Source of the DNA: Prosthecobacter sp.
GTDB taxonomy: Bacteria > Verrucomicrobiota > Verrucomicrobiia > Verrucomicrobiales > Verrucomicrobiaceae
Direction: 5' to 3'
Assembly (NCBI GenBank): GCA_025869455.1
Contig: JAOZVT010000654.1
Span: forward strand, 1 to 8,016
Length of the DNA stretch: 8,016 nucleotides
Below, in pieces: positions 1-6,142 of this stretch. A program made the translations under genes and the position numbers. Under the pieces are notes generated by a model, which made no database searches, had not been told where the DNA came from, and saw only the letters and a list, made by a program, of their open reading frames with translations. Positions within the stretch are counted from its first letter, which is position 1, and each line of letters begins with the position of its first letter.

Positions 1-1
1 A

Positions 2-2497
2 GCTGTGGGCCTCATCGGTCTACCTGCGCTGGCGCTGCACACAAAAAATGCCGGACCAACGGAGGTTGAAATCAAATTCAAGCTCCCACCGCCAAAGCCG
101 CTCTCTCCTGAAGAAGCGCTAAAAACCTTCAAGGTTGAAGAGGGTTTCCACATCGAACTCGTAGCAGCAGAGCCGATGATTGAAGCGCCTATTGCCATCA
201 GTTTTGATGATCAAGGTCGCCTCTACGTCGTCGAAATGCGCGGCTACATGCGCGATGTCGAAGGCACCACGGAAAATGAGCCTCTGGGCCGCATCAAATT
301 GCTTGAAGACACCGATGGTGACGGACGCATGGACAAGGCCAGTATCTTCATGGATGAGCTGGTCATGCCGCGCTCAGTCATGGCCGTGAATGGCGGGGCC
401 CTCGTTGCAGTGCCACCTAACCTCTACTTCTGCAAAGACACCGACGGTGACGGTAAAGCTGATGTGAAGGAGATCGTCGCCACAGATTTCGGCACTGCCG
501 GTGGTCAGCCTGAGCACATGGCCAACACCCCGGTTTGGACCATGGACAACGCCATCTGGAGCGCAGGTTACAGTTCCCGCTTCCGCCTTCGTGGTGGCGT
601 CTGGCAGAAAGACACCGGTCTCGGTCGCGGCCAATACGGCCTCTGCCAGGACAGCAAAGGTCGTCTGTTCTTCAACTACAACTCGGACCTCCTCCGCAGC
701 GACCTGCTACCGACAGAAGCTTTCTCCCGCAATCCCCTGCTTCGCAATGCGACCAGCGTGAATGCCAAGGTCGTCGAAGATCAAACCGTTTGGCCATCTC
801 ACCCGACTCCCGGCGTCAATCGCGGTTACGATCCGAAATCCCTGCGCGCAGACGGCACCCTAACCAAAGCCACCGCCACCTGCAGCCCGCTCATCTATCG
901 TGGAGATGCCTTCCCGGCAGCCTATCGTGGAAATGCTTTCATTCCTGAACCCTCCGCCAACATCGTGAAGCGCATGATCCTCAGCGAAAAAGATGGCGTT
1001 TTGACGGCTAAAAACGCCACACAGGGACACGAATTCCTGAGTTCCACCGATGAGCGTTTCCGCCCCGTCCAGGCCATGGATGCCCCAGATGGTTCCCTTT
1101 ACATCGTGGACATGTATCGCGGTATCATTCAGCACAGCAGCTTCCTGACCCATTATCTCATTGCGAATATTGAAGCCCGCAAACTTGACCAGCCTTTCGA
1201 TCAAGGCCGCATCTGGCGTATTGTTCCTAACAAAGGCAATCCCGTCAAAGCCACCCGTGTACCAGCAGAGACCGCCGAGCGCATCGCCCTACTCAGTCAT
1301 GAGAACGGTTGGGTGCGTGACACCGCACAACGTTTGTTAGTCGAATCAGGAGACGCAAAAGCCGCCCCTGCCCTGATCGCCTTGATCCAATCGGCAGAAG
1401 CCAAGCCACTGGCACGCCTCCATGCTCTCTGGACGCTCGATGGCCTCGGCGCGCTGACACCCGACCTTCTGCGCACCCTTTTTTCAGACAAAGATTCGAC
1501 CATTAAAGCAACCGCTATCCGTCTTGCGGGTCGCGATCTCGCCCCTGATGTGATCGCCTTGACCGCCGAAACGGACACCTTGGTTCGGGCGCAATTGGCC
1601 ATCAAGTTATCCTGGTTCAAACTCCCCGATGCAGATGCCGCCCTGGCCAAACTCATCGCCGCAGGTGGTGGCAAAAGTTCCCTCGTCCGTGAAGGTGCCA
1701 TGACCGGCCTTCGTGGCCGTGAAGAAGCCTTTGCCAAGCTCCTGGCAGAACAAGCCACGCCTGAGAATAAAGCCAGCACCTCTCCGACCTTCGAACTCCT
1801 AGGCAGCCTCATCGCCATGGCGAACAAGGCCCAACCGTTCGAAGATACCTTAGCTTTAGCCGCCAGCCTCCCTAATGGTAGCGCCGCCCAGGCAGCTTTG
1901 ATCAAAGGCCTAGCCAATACAGGCAGCAGTTCCAAATCTGCCGCCAAACCTAAACTCCTTTGGCTGGACAAAGAACCCGCCTCCCTCGCCGTCCTGAAAA
2001 AATCAGTGACTGAGAAAACCTCGGCCAAACTCTTTGCCAACATCAGCGCACGTCTGGCCTGGGTCGGTAAACCTGGTGCACCACCACCGCCAAAAATCGT
2101 TCCGCTGACCGAAGCCCAGCAGGCACGATTTGAAAAAGGCAAGACGATCTACGCAGGTCTCTGCGCCGCCTGCCATCAGCCGCACGGGTATGGGTTAGAC
2201 GGACTCGCCCCGCCTCTCGTGGACAGTGAATGGGCTTTGGCCAAATCAGATGTGCCGACTCGTATCGTCCTCCACGGCTTAGCAGGCCCCATCAAAGTCT
2301 CAGGCCGCACCTGGAATTTAGCCATGCCACCTCTCTTGATGTTATCGGATGAGGACATCTCCAGCGTGCTGACTTACATCCGCCGCGAATGGGAACACAC
2401 GGGCTCCCCTGTGGACCCGGAAGAAGTCACTAAACTACGCGCCAAATACAAAGAGCGCGTGGGCATGTGGTCCGCCGAAGAATTGTCCAAGAAATAG
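2..2497 (+). CDS. PVC-type dehydrogenase-like protein: beta-propeller, HEAT repeats and C-terminal cytochrome c (5' partial)
   Basis: Exported protein, probably a periplasmic oxidoreductase that passes electrons to its own c-type heme; substrate unknown, with sugars or sugar derivatives a guess from context. The frame is open to the window edge. The first residues (AVGLIGLPALAL) look like the end of a signal peptide, so the true start lies upstream and the GTG at 5 is probably internal. Numbering from that GTG: residues ~45-410 form the PVC-family N-terminal propeller, with two DxDxDGxxD calcium-type loops (102-110, 145-153) and the family-typical DMYRG (369-373). Residues ~426-620 are alpha-helical HEAT-like repeats. 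Residues ~700-800 are a monoheme cytochrome c domain with CAACH at 720-724 and a likely distal Met774 in AMPP. Only 19 bases separate it from the next gene, suggesting cotranscription. The family is confidently recognised; the reaction is not. Confidence 0.9.
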   Translation, partial: AVGLIGLPALALHTKNAGPTEVEIKFKLPPPKPLSPEEALKTFKVEEGFHIELVAAEPMIEAPIAISFDDQGRLYVVEMRGYMRDVEGTTENEPLGRIKLLEDTDGDGRMDKASIFMDELVMPRSVMAVNGGALVAVPPNLYFCKDTDGDGKADVKEIVATDFGTAGGQPEHMANTPVWTMDNAIWSAGYSSRFRLRGGVWQKDTGLGRGQYGLCQDSKGRLFFNYNSDLLRSDLLPTEAFSRNPLLRNATSVNAKVVEDQTVWPSHPTPGVNRGYDPKSLRADGTLTKATATCSPLIYRGDAFPAAYRGNAFIPEPSANIVKRMILSEKDGVLTAKNATQGHEFLSSTDERFRPVQAMDAPDGSLYIVDMYRGIIQHSSFLTHYLIANIEARKLDQPFDQGRIWRIVPNKGNPVKATRVPAETAERIALLSHENGWVRDTAQRLLVESGDAKAAPALIALIQSAEAKPLARLHALWTLDGLGALTPDLLRTLFSDKDSTIKATAIRLAGRDLAPDVIALTAETDTLVRAQLAIKLSWFKLPDADAALAKLIAAGGGKSSLVREGAMTGLRGREEAFAKLLAEQATPENKASTSPTFELLGSLIAMANKAQPFEDTLALAASLPNGSAAQAALIKGLANTGSSSKSAAKPKLLWLDKEPASLAVLKKSVTEKTSAKLFANISARLAWVGKPGAPPPPKIVPLTEAQQARFEKGKTIYAGLCAACHQPHGYGLDGLAPPLVDSEWALAKSDVPTRIVLHGLAGPIKVSGRTWNLAMPPLLMLSDEDISSVLTYIRREWEHTGSPVDPEEVTKLRAKYKERVGMWSAEELSKK

Positions 2498-2516
2498 CCG
2501 TCTTATAACCCAACCG

Positions 2517-3557
2517 ATGAAATCAATCCTGCTCACCAGCCTCCTTCTCCCTTGGCTTTCACTCAGCGCTGCCGCCCCCGCTTTCGATGATCCAAACCCT
2601 CAGCGGTATGATCTGACCAAGCGCGCCAGCGAGATTGATCCACGGGCTAAGGAGCATCCAGAGATTGGTTTCCTCTTTGCGGATAAAAAAGGCAATCCTC
2701 AAGATATCCAGCATGCCAATGTGGACACGCGAGTGGCTCCACAGGGCAAGCTGGTCATCTGGCTCATGGGTTACAGCGGCACGCTGTTTGAAAAGGTAAA
2801 TAGCTACGGCCTCCACGCCATTCAGGTCCATTACGCTAACAAATGGTTTGGCATGATTCCCGCCGCACGGCGTGACGATGGCAACACCCTCGGCAACATG
2901 CGGCTGGAAGCCACGACTGGAGAAGATTTCTCCGACCTCTGCGCCATTCCCAAGCCAGATGGCATGATGGAGCGCTCCTTTCAGTTCGTGAAATGGCTCT
3001 CCAAAGAAAACCCCCAGGGCAAATGGGAACAGTTCATCAACGAAAAAGGCGATGGACTGAATTGGGATAAAGTCATCATCTCAGGGTCCTCCCACGGAGC
3101 CACCAGTTCCGCCCGATTTGCCAAACATCAAAAGGTGGATCGTGTCGTCTGCTTCTGTGGTCCGCGTGACCAATTGGAAAGCTGGCAGAGCCTTCCCTCC
3201 GCCACCCCGGCCAATCGTTACTTCGGATTTAGTCATGTGCTCGACAGCGGCTGGACGGGTGACCACTACTGCCGCTCCTGGGAAATGATGGGCCTTAACC
3301 AATTTGGCCCCATTGTGGATGTGGACATCAGTGCTCCGCCCTACGCCAACAGCCGCCGCCTCATCACTCAATTCGATGTCAAAGGCGATGCTAAACGCGC
3401 CCACAGTTCCGTCACTCCCGGCAAAGCTGCGGCTAAAGGTCCGAATGGCGAATACCTGCACGAAGCCGTCTGGAACTACCTTTTCAATCAACCCGTCGAT
3501 AAAACGGGTGACTCCGTCCCACCGGACGACGAGTGTGTGAAGGATCTCAAGAAGTGA
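2517..3557 (+). CDS. Secreted alpha/beta-hydrolase-like protein
   Basis: A 346-residue exported protein, probably a serine hydrolase (esterase-like) acting in the periplasm. The N-terminus is a Sec-type signal peptide: Lys2, a Leu-rich core at residues 4-17, and cleavage near AAA or APA (18-22). A nucleophile elbow GSSHG follows a beta-strand-like VII, making Ser192 the likely nucleophile. Asp287 or Asp291 and His296 (AHSS) fall where the acid and base of an alpha/beta hydrolase would be, with His315 as an alternative base. The overall pattern (GYSG near residue 85, CFCGPRDQLESW after the elbow, a C-terminal H-x-x-V-W-x-Y) resembles the BPSS1187-type family as I remember it, but I could not check this. 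It follows the cytochrome gene by 19 bases and overlaps the next gene by 4. No Shine-Dalgarno is visible before the ATG. Substrate unknown. Confidence 0.82.
   Translation: MKSILLTSLLLPWLSLSAAAPAFDDPNPQRYDLTKRASEIDPRAKEHPEIGFLFADKKGNPQDIQHANVDTRVAPQGKLVIWLMGYSGTLFEKVNSYGLHAIQVHYANKWFGMIPAARRDDGNTLGNMRLEATTGEDFSDLCAIPKPDGMMERSFQFVKWLSKENPQGKWEQFINEKGDGLNWDKVIISGSSHGATSSARFAKHQKVDRVVCFCGPRDQLESWQSLPSATPANRYFGFSHVLDSGWTGDHYCRSWEMMGLNQFGPIVDVDISAPPYANSRRLITQFDVKGDAKRAHSSVTPGKAAAKGPNGEYLHEAVWNYLFNQPVDKTGDSVPPDDECVKDLKK
3539..3557 (+). promoter_or_regulatory. Shine-Dalgarno and GTGA stop/start overlap
   Basis: GAAGGA at 3539-3544 precedes a GTG at 3554 with a 9-base spacer. The GTG shares bases with the TGA stop of the hydrolase gene (3555-3557). 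This decides the start of the histidine phosphatase and suggests reinitiation or coupled translation. It is the clearest Shine-Dalgarno in the window. Confidence 0.7.
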
Positions 3558-4144
3558 CCGCACCTATCATTCAACTCATTCGTCATGGCGAAAGCATCGC
3601 CAATGCAGGCGGAATTTCCCGCACCCCCGCCTGCATTCCGCTCAGTGAAAAGGGCCAAAAACAGGCCCTTGTTTTGGCCGATCAATTCCCCAAGCCGCCG
3701 GACTTGATCGTCATATCCGCCTTCATCCGCACTCATCAGACGGCTGCGCCCTTGCTGCAAAAGTACCCTCACGTCCCCGTGGAGACGTGGCCCGTCCATG
3801 AGTTCACCTATTTAGCTCATCACTCCTATAACAACACCACGGAGGCGCAGCGGACACCCGCAGCGAAGGCTTATTGGAACCGATTGGACCCTGATTATTG
3901 TGATGGCCCAGGGGCTGAAAGTTTTGCTGACTTCATCGCCCGTGCGGATGCCCTGATGGCCAAACTGGCCACTCAAACCCACTCCCACATCAGCATTTTC
4001 ACCCACAGCTTTTTCATCTCCGCCGTGCAGTGGCGCAGCCTGAATCCACAAGCCGAGGTGAATGCAGATTTTATTCGTGGTTACCTCGATTTCCGCCTGA
4101 AAAACCCTGTGGAAAATGCTCACCCCTTGCCTTTTCAGCGCTAG
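3554..4144 (+). CDS. Histidine phosphatase (phosphoglycerate mutase superfamily)
   Basis: A 196-residue cytoplasmic protein with no signal peptide, predicted to hydrolyse a phosphate ester through a phosphohistidine. The branch-1 signature LIRHGES places the nucleophile at His11 with Arg10. Arg59 lies in IRTHQTA, Glu83 (VHEF) is the probable proton donor, and the second catalytic His is His151 in FTHSFF. The usual Gly after that His is Ser152 here. I chose the GTG at 3554 because it overlaps the preceding stop as GTGA and is preceded by GAAGGA at 3539-3544 with 9 bases between. It also puts the RHG motif about ten residues from the N-terminus, as is usual in the family. A GTG at 3533 in the same frame would add seven residues but has no comparable ribosome site. 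The overlap implies translational coupling to the hydrolase gene. Substrate cannot be read from the sequence; sugar phosphates or cofactor phosphates are possible. Confidence 0.86.
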   Translation: MTAPIIQLIRHGESIANAGGISRTPACIPLSEKGQKQALVLADQFPKPPDLIVISAFIRTHQTAAPLLQKYPHVPVETWPVHEFTYLAHHSYNNTTEAQRTPAAKAYWNRLDPDYCDGPGAESFADFIARADALMAKLATQTHSHISIFTHSFFISAVQWRSLNPQAEVNADFIRGYLDFRLKNPVENAHPLPFQR

Positions 4145-4181
4145 GCAGCACCCCTCTAACAAAATTAGCCAGTTCCCTCGC

Positions 4182-4208
4182 AAGACGCCCCCTATCTTGG
4201 GACGTTTT
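4182..4208 (+). terminator. Weak terminator-like hairpin before the DUF1080 gene
   Basis: Bases 4182-4191 pair with 4199-4208 across a 7-base loop. The pairing is AAGACGCCCC with GGGACGTTTT, including one C-A mismatch and one G-T pair. The four Ts at 4205-4208 are followed by C and are partly consumed by the stem, so this is much weaker than the terminators at 5239 and 7784. It lies 17 bases before the ATG at 4226, in the only sizeable gap (81 bases) within the four-gene cluster. It could reduce readthrough, attenuate, or be chance. I see no convincing -35/-10 pair in the same gap. Confidence 0.3.
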
Positions 4209-4225
4209 CACTGCTCAACCTCAAT

Positions 4226-5215
4226 ATGATCACCTCACGCCGTCATCTCATCCTTCTGGCTACCCTTGGCTTCACCGCTTTGACCCAAGCCGCCGAAAAT
4301 CCTTTCATGGGCCGCTGGGCTCTCACGTTGCAAGGCGACCGCGCAGGCTGGCTCGGGGTGGAAGAAAAAGACGGAGGTCTGGCTTCCAGCGTCCTCTGGG
4401 GAGGCGGTAGTGTCCTGCCGACCGATGGCACCAAGATCGAAGGAGATGACCTCATCATCACCCGCCTTTCCAATGCCAAACGCAAAAACAAAGAAGGCAA
4501 AGAGATCACTGAAAAAGTCACCGAAACACTCACCGTCAAAGTCGCTGGCGACAGCCTGACTGGCAGCACCGTGAAGACCAAAGCTGACGGCAAAGCCTTT
4601 GGCCAAACCGAATTCACTGGCAAACGCATCCCTGCCCTGCCCCCACGTCCCGACCTTTCTAAAGTCAAATACGCTGCCCCCATCACCCTTTTTAACGGCA
4701 AGGACCTCACCGGCTGGAGATTGATCAATCCTGACAGTGACAATGGCTGGAGCGTCCAAGATGGCGTGTTGATCAACCGTGTCGAAAAAGGCAAACACTT
4801 CGGCAATCTCCGCACCGATGCAGAATTTGAAGATTTCAATCTGAAGCTCGAAGTCCGCACCCAGGAAAACAGCAACAGCGGCATCTACCTGCGTGGTATT
4901 TATGAAATTCAAGTGGCCGAAAGCTTCGGCAAACCTCTGGACCCTCATAACATGGGCGCTCTTTACAGCCGCATCACACCGCTGGTGGCCGCAGAAAAAC
5001 CCATCGGTGAATGGCAGACCATGGACATCACCCTCGTGGATCGCCACGTGACCGTAATCCTCAATGGCAAAACCATCATTGATAACCAGCCAGCTCTTGG
5101 CTGCACAGGCGGTGCCCTCACCAGCGACGAATTCCACCCCGGCCCCCTCTTCCTCCAGGGTGACCACACCAACGTGGACTACCGCAACATCGTCCTGACC
5201 CCAGTCGTCAAATAA
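4226..5215 (+). CDS. Secreted DUF1080 (3-keto-disaccharide hydrolase family) protein with extra N-terminal beta domain
   Basis: A 329-residue exported protein. The C-terminal part (~150-327) is the DUF1080 / 3-keto-disaccharide hydrolase domain, a concanavalin/LamG-like beta sandwich. It shows LFNGKDLTGW (155-164), NSGIYLRG (217-224), YEIQV, and a closing GPLFLQGDHTNVDYRNI with Asp313-His314. Known members cleave glycosides carrying a 3-keto sugar. Residues ~24-135 are a separate strand-rich segment (GRWALTL, DSLTGSTV, FTGKR) resembling small lipocalin-like beta domains, and a Pro-rich linker (PALPPRPD) joins the two. The signal peptide begins MITSRRHLILLA, matching the twin-arginine pattern S-R-R-x-hydrophobic-hydrophobic, with cleavage likely after TQA (22). 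No Shine-Dalgarno precedes the ATG. It is the last gene of the cluster and ends 23 bases before a strong terminator. A role in a periplasmic sugar-oxidation route with the upstream cytochrome protein is inference. Confidence 0.9.
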   Translation: MITSRRHLILLATLGFTALTQAAENPFMGRWALTLQGDRAGWLGVEEKDGGLASSVLWGGGSVLPTDGTKIEGDDLIITRLSNAKRKNKEGKEITEKVTETLTVKVAGDSLTGSTVKTKADGKAFGQTEFTGKRIPALPPRPDLSKVKYAAPITLFNGKDLTGWRLINPDSDNGWSVQDGVLINRVEKGKHFGNLRTDAEFEDFNLKLEVRTQENSNSGIYLRGIYEIQVAESFGKPLDPHNMGALYSRITPLVAAEKPIGEWQTMDITLVDRHVTVILNGKTIIDNQPALGCTGGALTSDEFHPGPLFLQGDHTNVDYRNIVLTPVVK

Positions 5216-5238
5216 TCTGGATTTTTCGTTCTCTTATG

Positions 5239-5270
5239 GCCCGCCCTTCGCAAAAGGGGCGGGCTTTTTT
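5239..5270 (+). terminator. Intrinsic terminator of the four-gene cluster
   Basis: A perfect 8-bp stem GCCCGCCC (5239-5246) / GGGCGGGC (5257-5264), a 10-base loop, and six Ts at 5265-5270. It starts 23 bases after the DUF1080 stop. There is no T-run on the opposite side, so it acts on plus-strand transcripts. It also separates the cluster from the convergent toxin gene, which ends at 5287. Confidence 0.93.
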
Positions 5271-5286
5271 GTGCTCATCAAGATTT

Positions 5287-5583
5287 TCAGGCACCCCGGC
5301 CATGCCAGTAGTCGGGTTCACGGCTGAAGTGCATCACTGCCACCACTTCAATGCAGCCAGGTTCCGGCAGATGATAAATGACGCCATAGGGGAACTGTTT
5401 TAAGAGTTTGCGGTGGTATTTCTCGTCCAGCATTCTCCATGTTTCAGGGTTGCGCTTGATGTCCTCCAACGCGGCAGTCAGCCGTTGCTTAAACTCATGA
5501 GCCAGCTCCTTGCTAACGCGGCGGTAGTAAGCCCCAGCCTCGGTGATTTCCAGCCTGGCTTCGCTCGTGTAAGTCAGGCGCAT
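5287..5583 (-). CDS. Type II toxin, ParE/RelE superfamily
   Basis: A 98-residue basic protein with the RelE/ParE toxin pattern. An N-terminal strand (LTYTSEAR) leads into two helices (~9-45) containing the ubiquitous A-x-x-Y-Y and the RNPETW turn. Strands follow with R58-K59-L60-L61 and FPYGVIY (64-70). The C-terminal strand VVAVMHFSREPDYW carries His85, Arg88, Pro90 and Trp93. Members either cut ribosome-bound mRNA (RelE-type) or poison gyrase (ParE-type). The sequence does not decide between them, though the RKLLKQFPYGVIYHL and HFSREPDYW wording is closer to the group usually labelled ParE or plasmid stabilisation protein. Its ATG shares one base with the antitoxin stop (TGATG at 5583), so the two are translationally coupled, antitoxin first. 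It appears intact. It converges on the DUF1080 gene, with a terminator between. Confidence 0.9.
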   Translation of the reverse strand: MRLTYTSEARLEITEAGAYYRRVSKELAHEFKQRLTAALEDIKRNPETWRMLDEKYHRKLLKQFPYGVIYHLPEPGCIEVVAVMHFSREPDYWHGRGA

Positions 5584-5816
5584 CAGGCAATGGCGGAGTC
5601 GAGATCAGCCATAACCTCCTCGTGGCTGTAGGAGCGTGTTTCGCCGCGTTCACGACGCTGCACTCGTGCGTCCATTTCCTCGCGCCAATGCGTCGGCATC
5701 TCATCCTCATCTTCCAGGCTGATTAACAAACGCTCGGCGAGGTAGGAACGCTCAGGACGTGGCATGGAGAGAGCGCTCTGAAGGACGCTGTTGATGTCGA
5801 TGGAGGCAGCGGTCAT
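5583..5816 (-). CDS. Antitoxin, putative addiction module component (CHP02574-type)
   Basis: A 77-residue acidic protein matching the small addiction-module antitoxin family. An N-terminal helix (~8-17) is followed by MPRPERSYLAERLLISLE (18-35), equivalent to the family's LP-x-x-E-R-x-x-L-A-x-x-L-L-x-S-L. Then come Trp44, a charged helix (EEMDARVQRRERGE), and a C-terminal SYSHEEVMADL that probably wraps the toxin. It should neutralise the downstream ParE/RelE-like toxin by direct binding. I see no obvious ribbon-helix-helix or HTH domain, so DNA binding and autoregulation are uncertain. The ATG at 5816 has no Shine-Dalgarno but lies 7 bases past a -10-like hexamer, so the message may be leaderless. 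The gene is complete and ends in TGATG with the toxin start. Confidence 0.88.
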   Translation of the reverse strand: MTAASIDINSVLQSALSMPRPERSYLAERLLISLEDEDEMPTHWREEMDARVQRRERGETRSYSHEEVMADLDSAIA

Positions 5817-5822
5817 GAGATC

Positions 5823-5851
5823 AGATTAAGGGCGATTATGGAAACTTTCAA
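5823..5851 (-). promoter_or_regulatory. Candidate sigma70-type promoter of the toxin-antitoxin pair
   Basis: Read on the minus strand, TTGAAA (5851-5846) is followed by a 17-base spacer and TAATCT (5828-5823). The -35 matches 5 of 6 consensus bases. The -10 matches 3 of 6 but keeps the key first, second and last positions. A start about 7 bases downstream falls on the A of the antitoxin ATG (5816), which agrees with the absence of a ribosome site. Confidence 0.45.
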
Positions 5852-5860
5852 GGGCGATGA
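5828..5860. repeat. Phased direct repeat overlapping the toxin-antitoxin promoter
   Basis: AAGGGCGATTA (5828-5838) and AAGGGCGATGA (5850-5860) match at 10 of 11 positions with a centre-to-centre distance of 22 bases, about two helical turns. One copy touches the -10-like hexamer and the other touches the -35-like hexamer of the candidate toxin-antitoxin promoter. This is the arrangement expected for operator half-sites of an autorepressor. No binding protein is known from the sequence. Confidence 0.4.
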
Positions 5861-6142
5861 CGTTCGGGATTTTGACGATCACTTACGTAGCGTAATTTCC
5901 AAAAGGTAGTGCGGCGCGGCGCAATTCTTAAATCAACGCGCAAGGGCATTCCTGAGCGCTGACTTGAAGCTAACCCTGAAGGTTGCTGGGGAAAAAGGCA
6001 TTATTTTCACTCCCTTGCACCCCGATACCAGGATTTCCTATTTGCCGCGCCATCGCTTAGGCTTTCAAACGGTGGAGATTCCTTCGTCAGATTCACCTGC
6101 CACTTGCCTCCCTCACAAAGCCGCCTAACCTGCGCCCCCCTT
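5861..6142. other. Divergent intergenic region upstream of serA
   Basis: About 280 bases without a supported gene, between the divergent toxin-antitoxin and serA genes; it should hold the serA promoter. Visible items are a small palindrome TTACG-TAG-CGTAA (5883-5895) and weak plus-strand promoter-like pairs: TTGACG 5872-5877 with TAATTT 5893-5898 (short 15-base spacer), and TTGCAC 6015-6020 with TATTTG 6039-6044 (18-base spacer). There is also a hairpin-forming segment at 5968-5987, AGC-(bulged T)-AACC against GGTTGCT. None is strong. The last ~40 bases before serA are pyrimidine-rich and lack a Shine-Dalgarno. Confidence 0.5.

Noticed and set aside
5..7. GTG at position 5 as the real start of the first gene
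   Set aside because: The frame is open to the edge and the following residues look like the end of a signal peptide core lacking its positively charged start.
1297..2142. Long open frame on the minus strand (281 codons) inside the cytochrome-protein gene
   Set aside because: It is antisense to a clear family member, rich in Ala/Arg/Ser as expected of a shadow frame, and shows no recognisable motif.
3533..3553. Upstream GTG start for the histidine phosphatase
   Set aside because: It would overlap the hydrolase gene by 25 bases without a ribosome site, whereas the GTG at 3554 has GAAGGA at good spacing.
4165..4198. Promoter for the DUF1080 gene using TATCTT (4193-4198) as -10
   Set aside because: No -35-like hexamer is found at 15-18 bases upstream, and the hexamer lies in the loop of a hairpin.
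4235..5167. Minus-strand open frame of 310 codons opposite the DUF1080 gene
   Set aside because: The plus strand encodes a signal peptide and conserved DUF1080 motifs; the antisense frame has a Phe/Gly/Ala-rich composition and no domain.
5911..5924. Short GCGGC-type repetition as a possible repeat array
   Set aside because: Only two imperfect units, too short to separate from GC-rich chance sequence.
6104..6142. TTG start adding 13 residues to serA
   Set aside because: The added residues (PPSQSRLTCAPL) do not resemble the family N-terminus, and the ATG at 6143 begins directly at the expected first strand.
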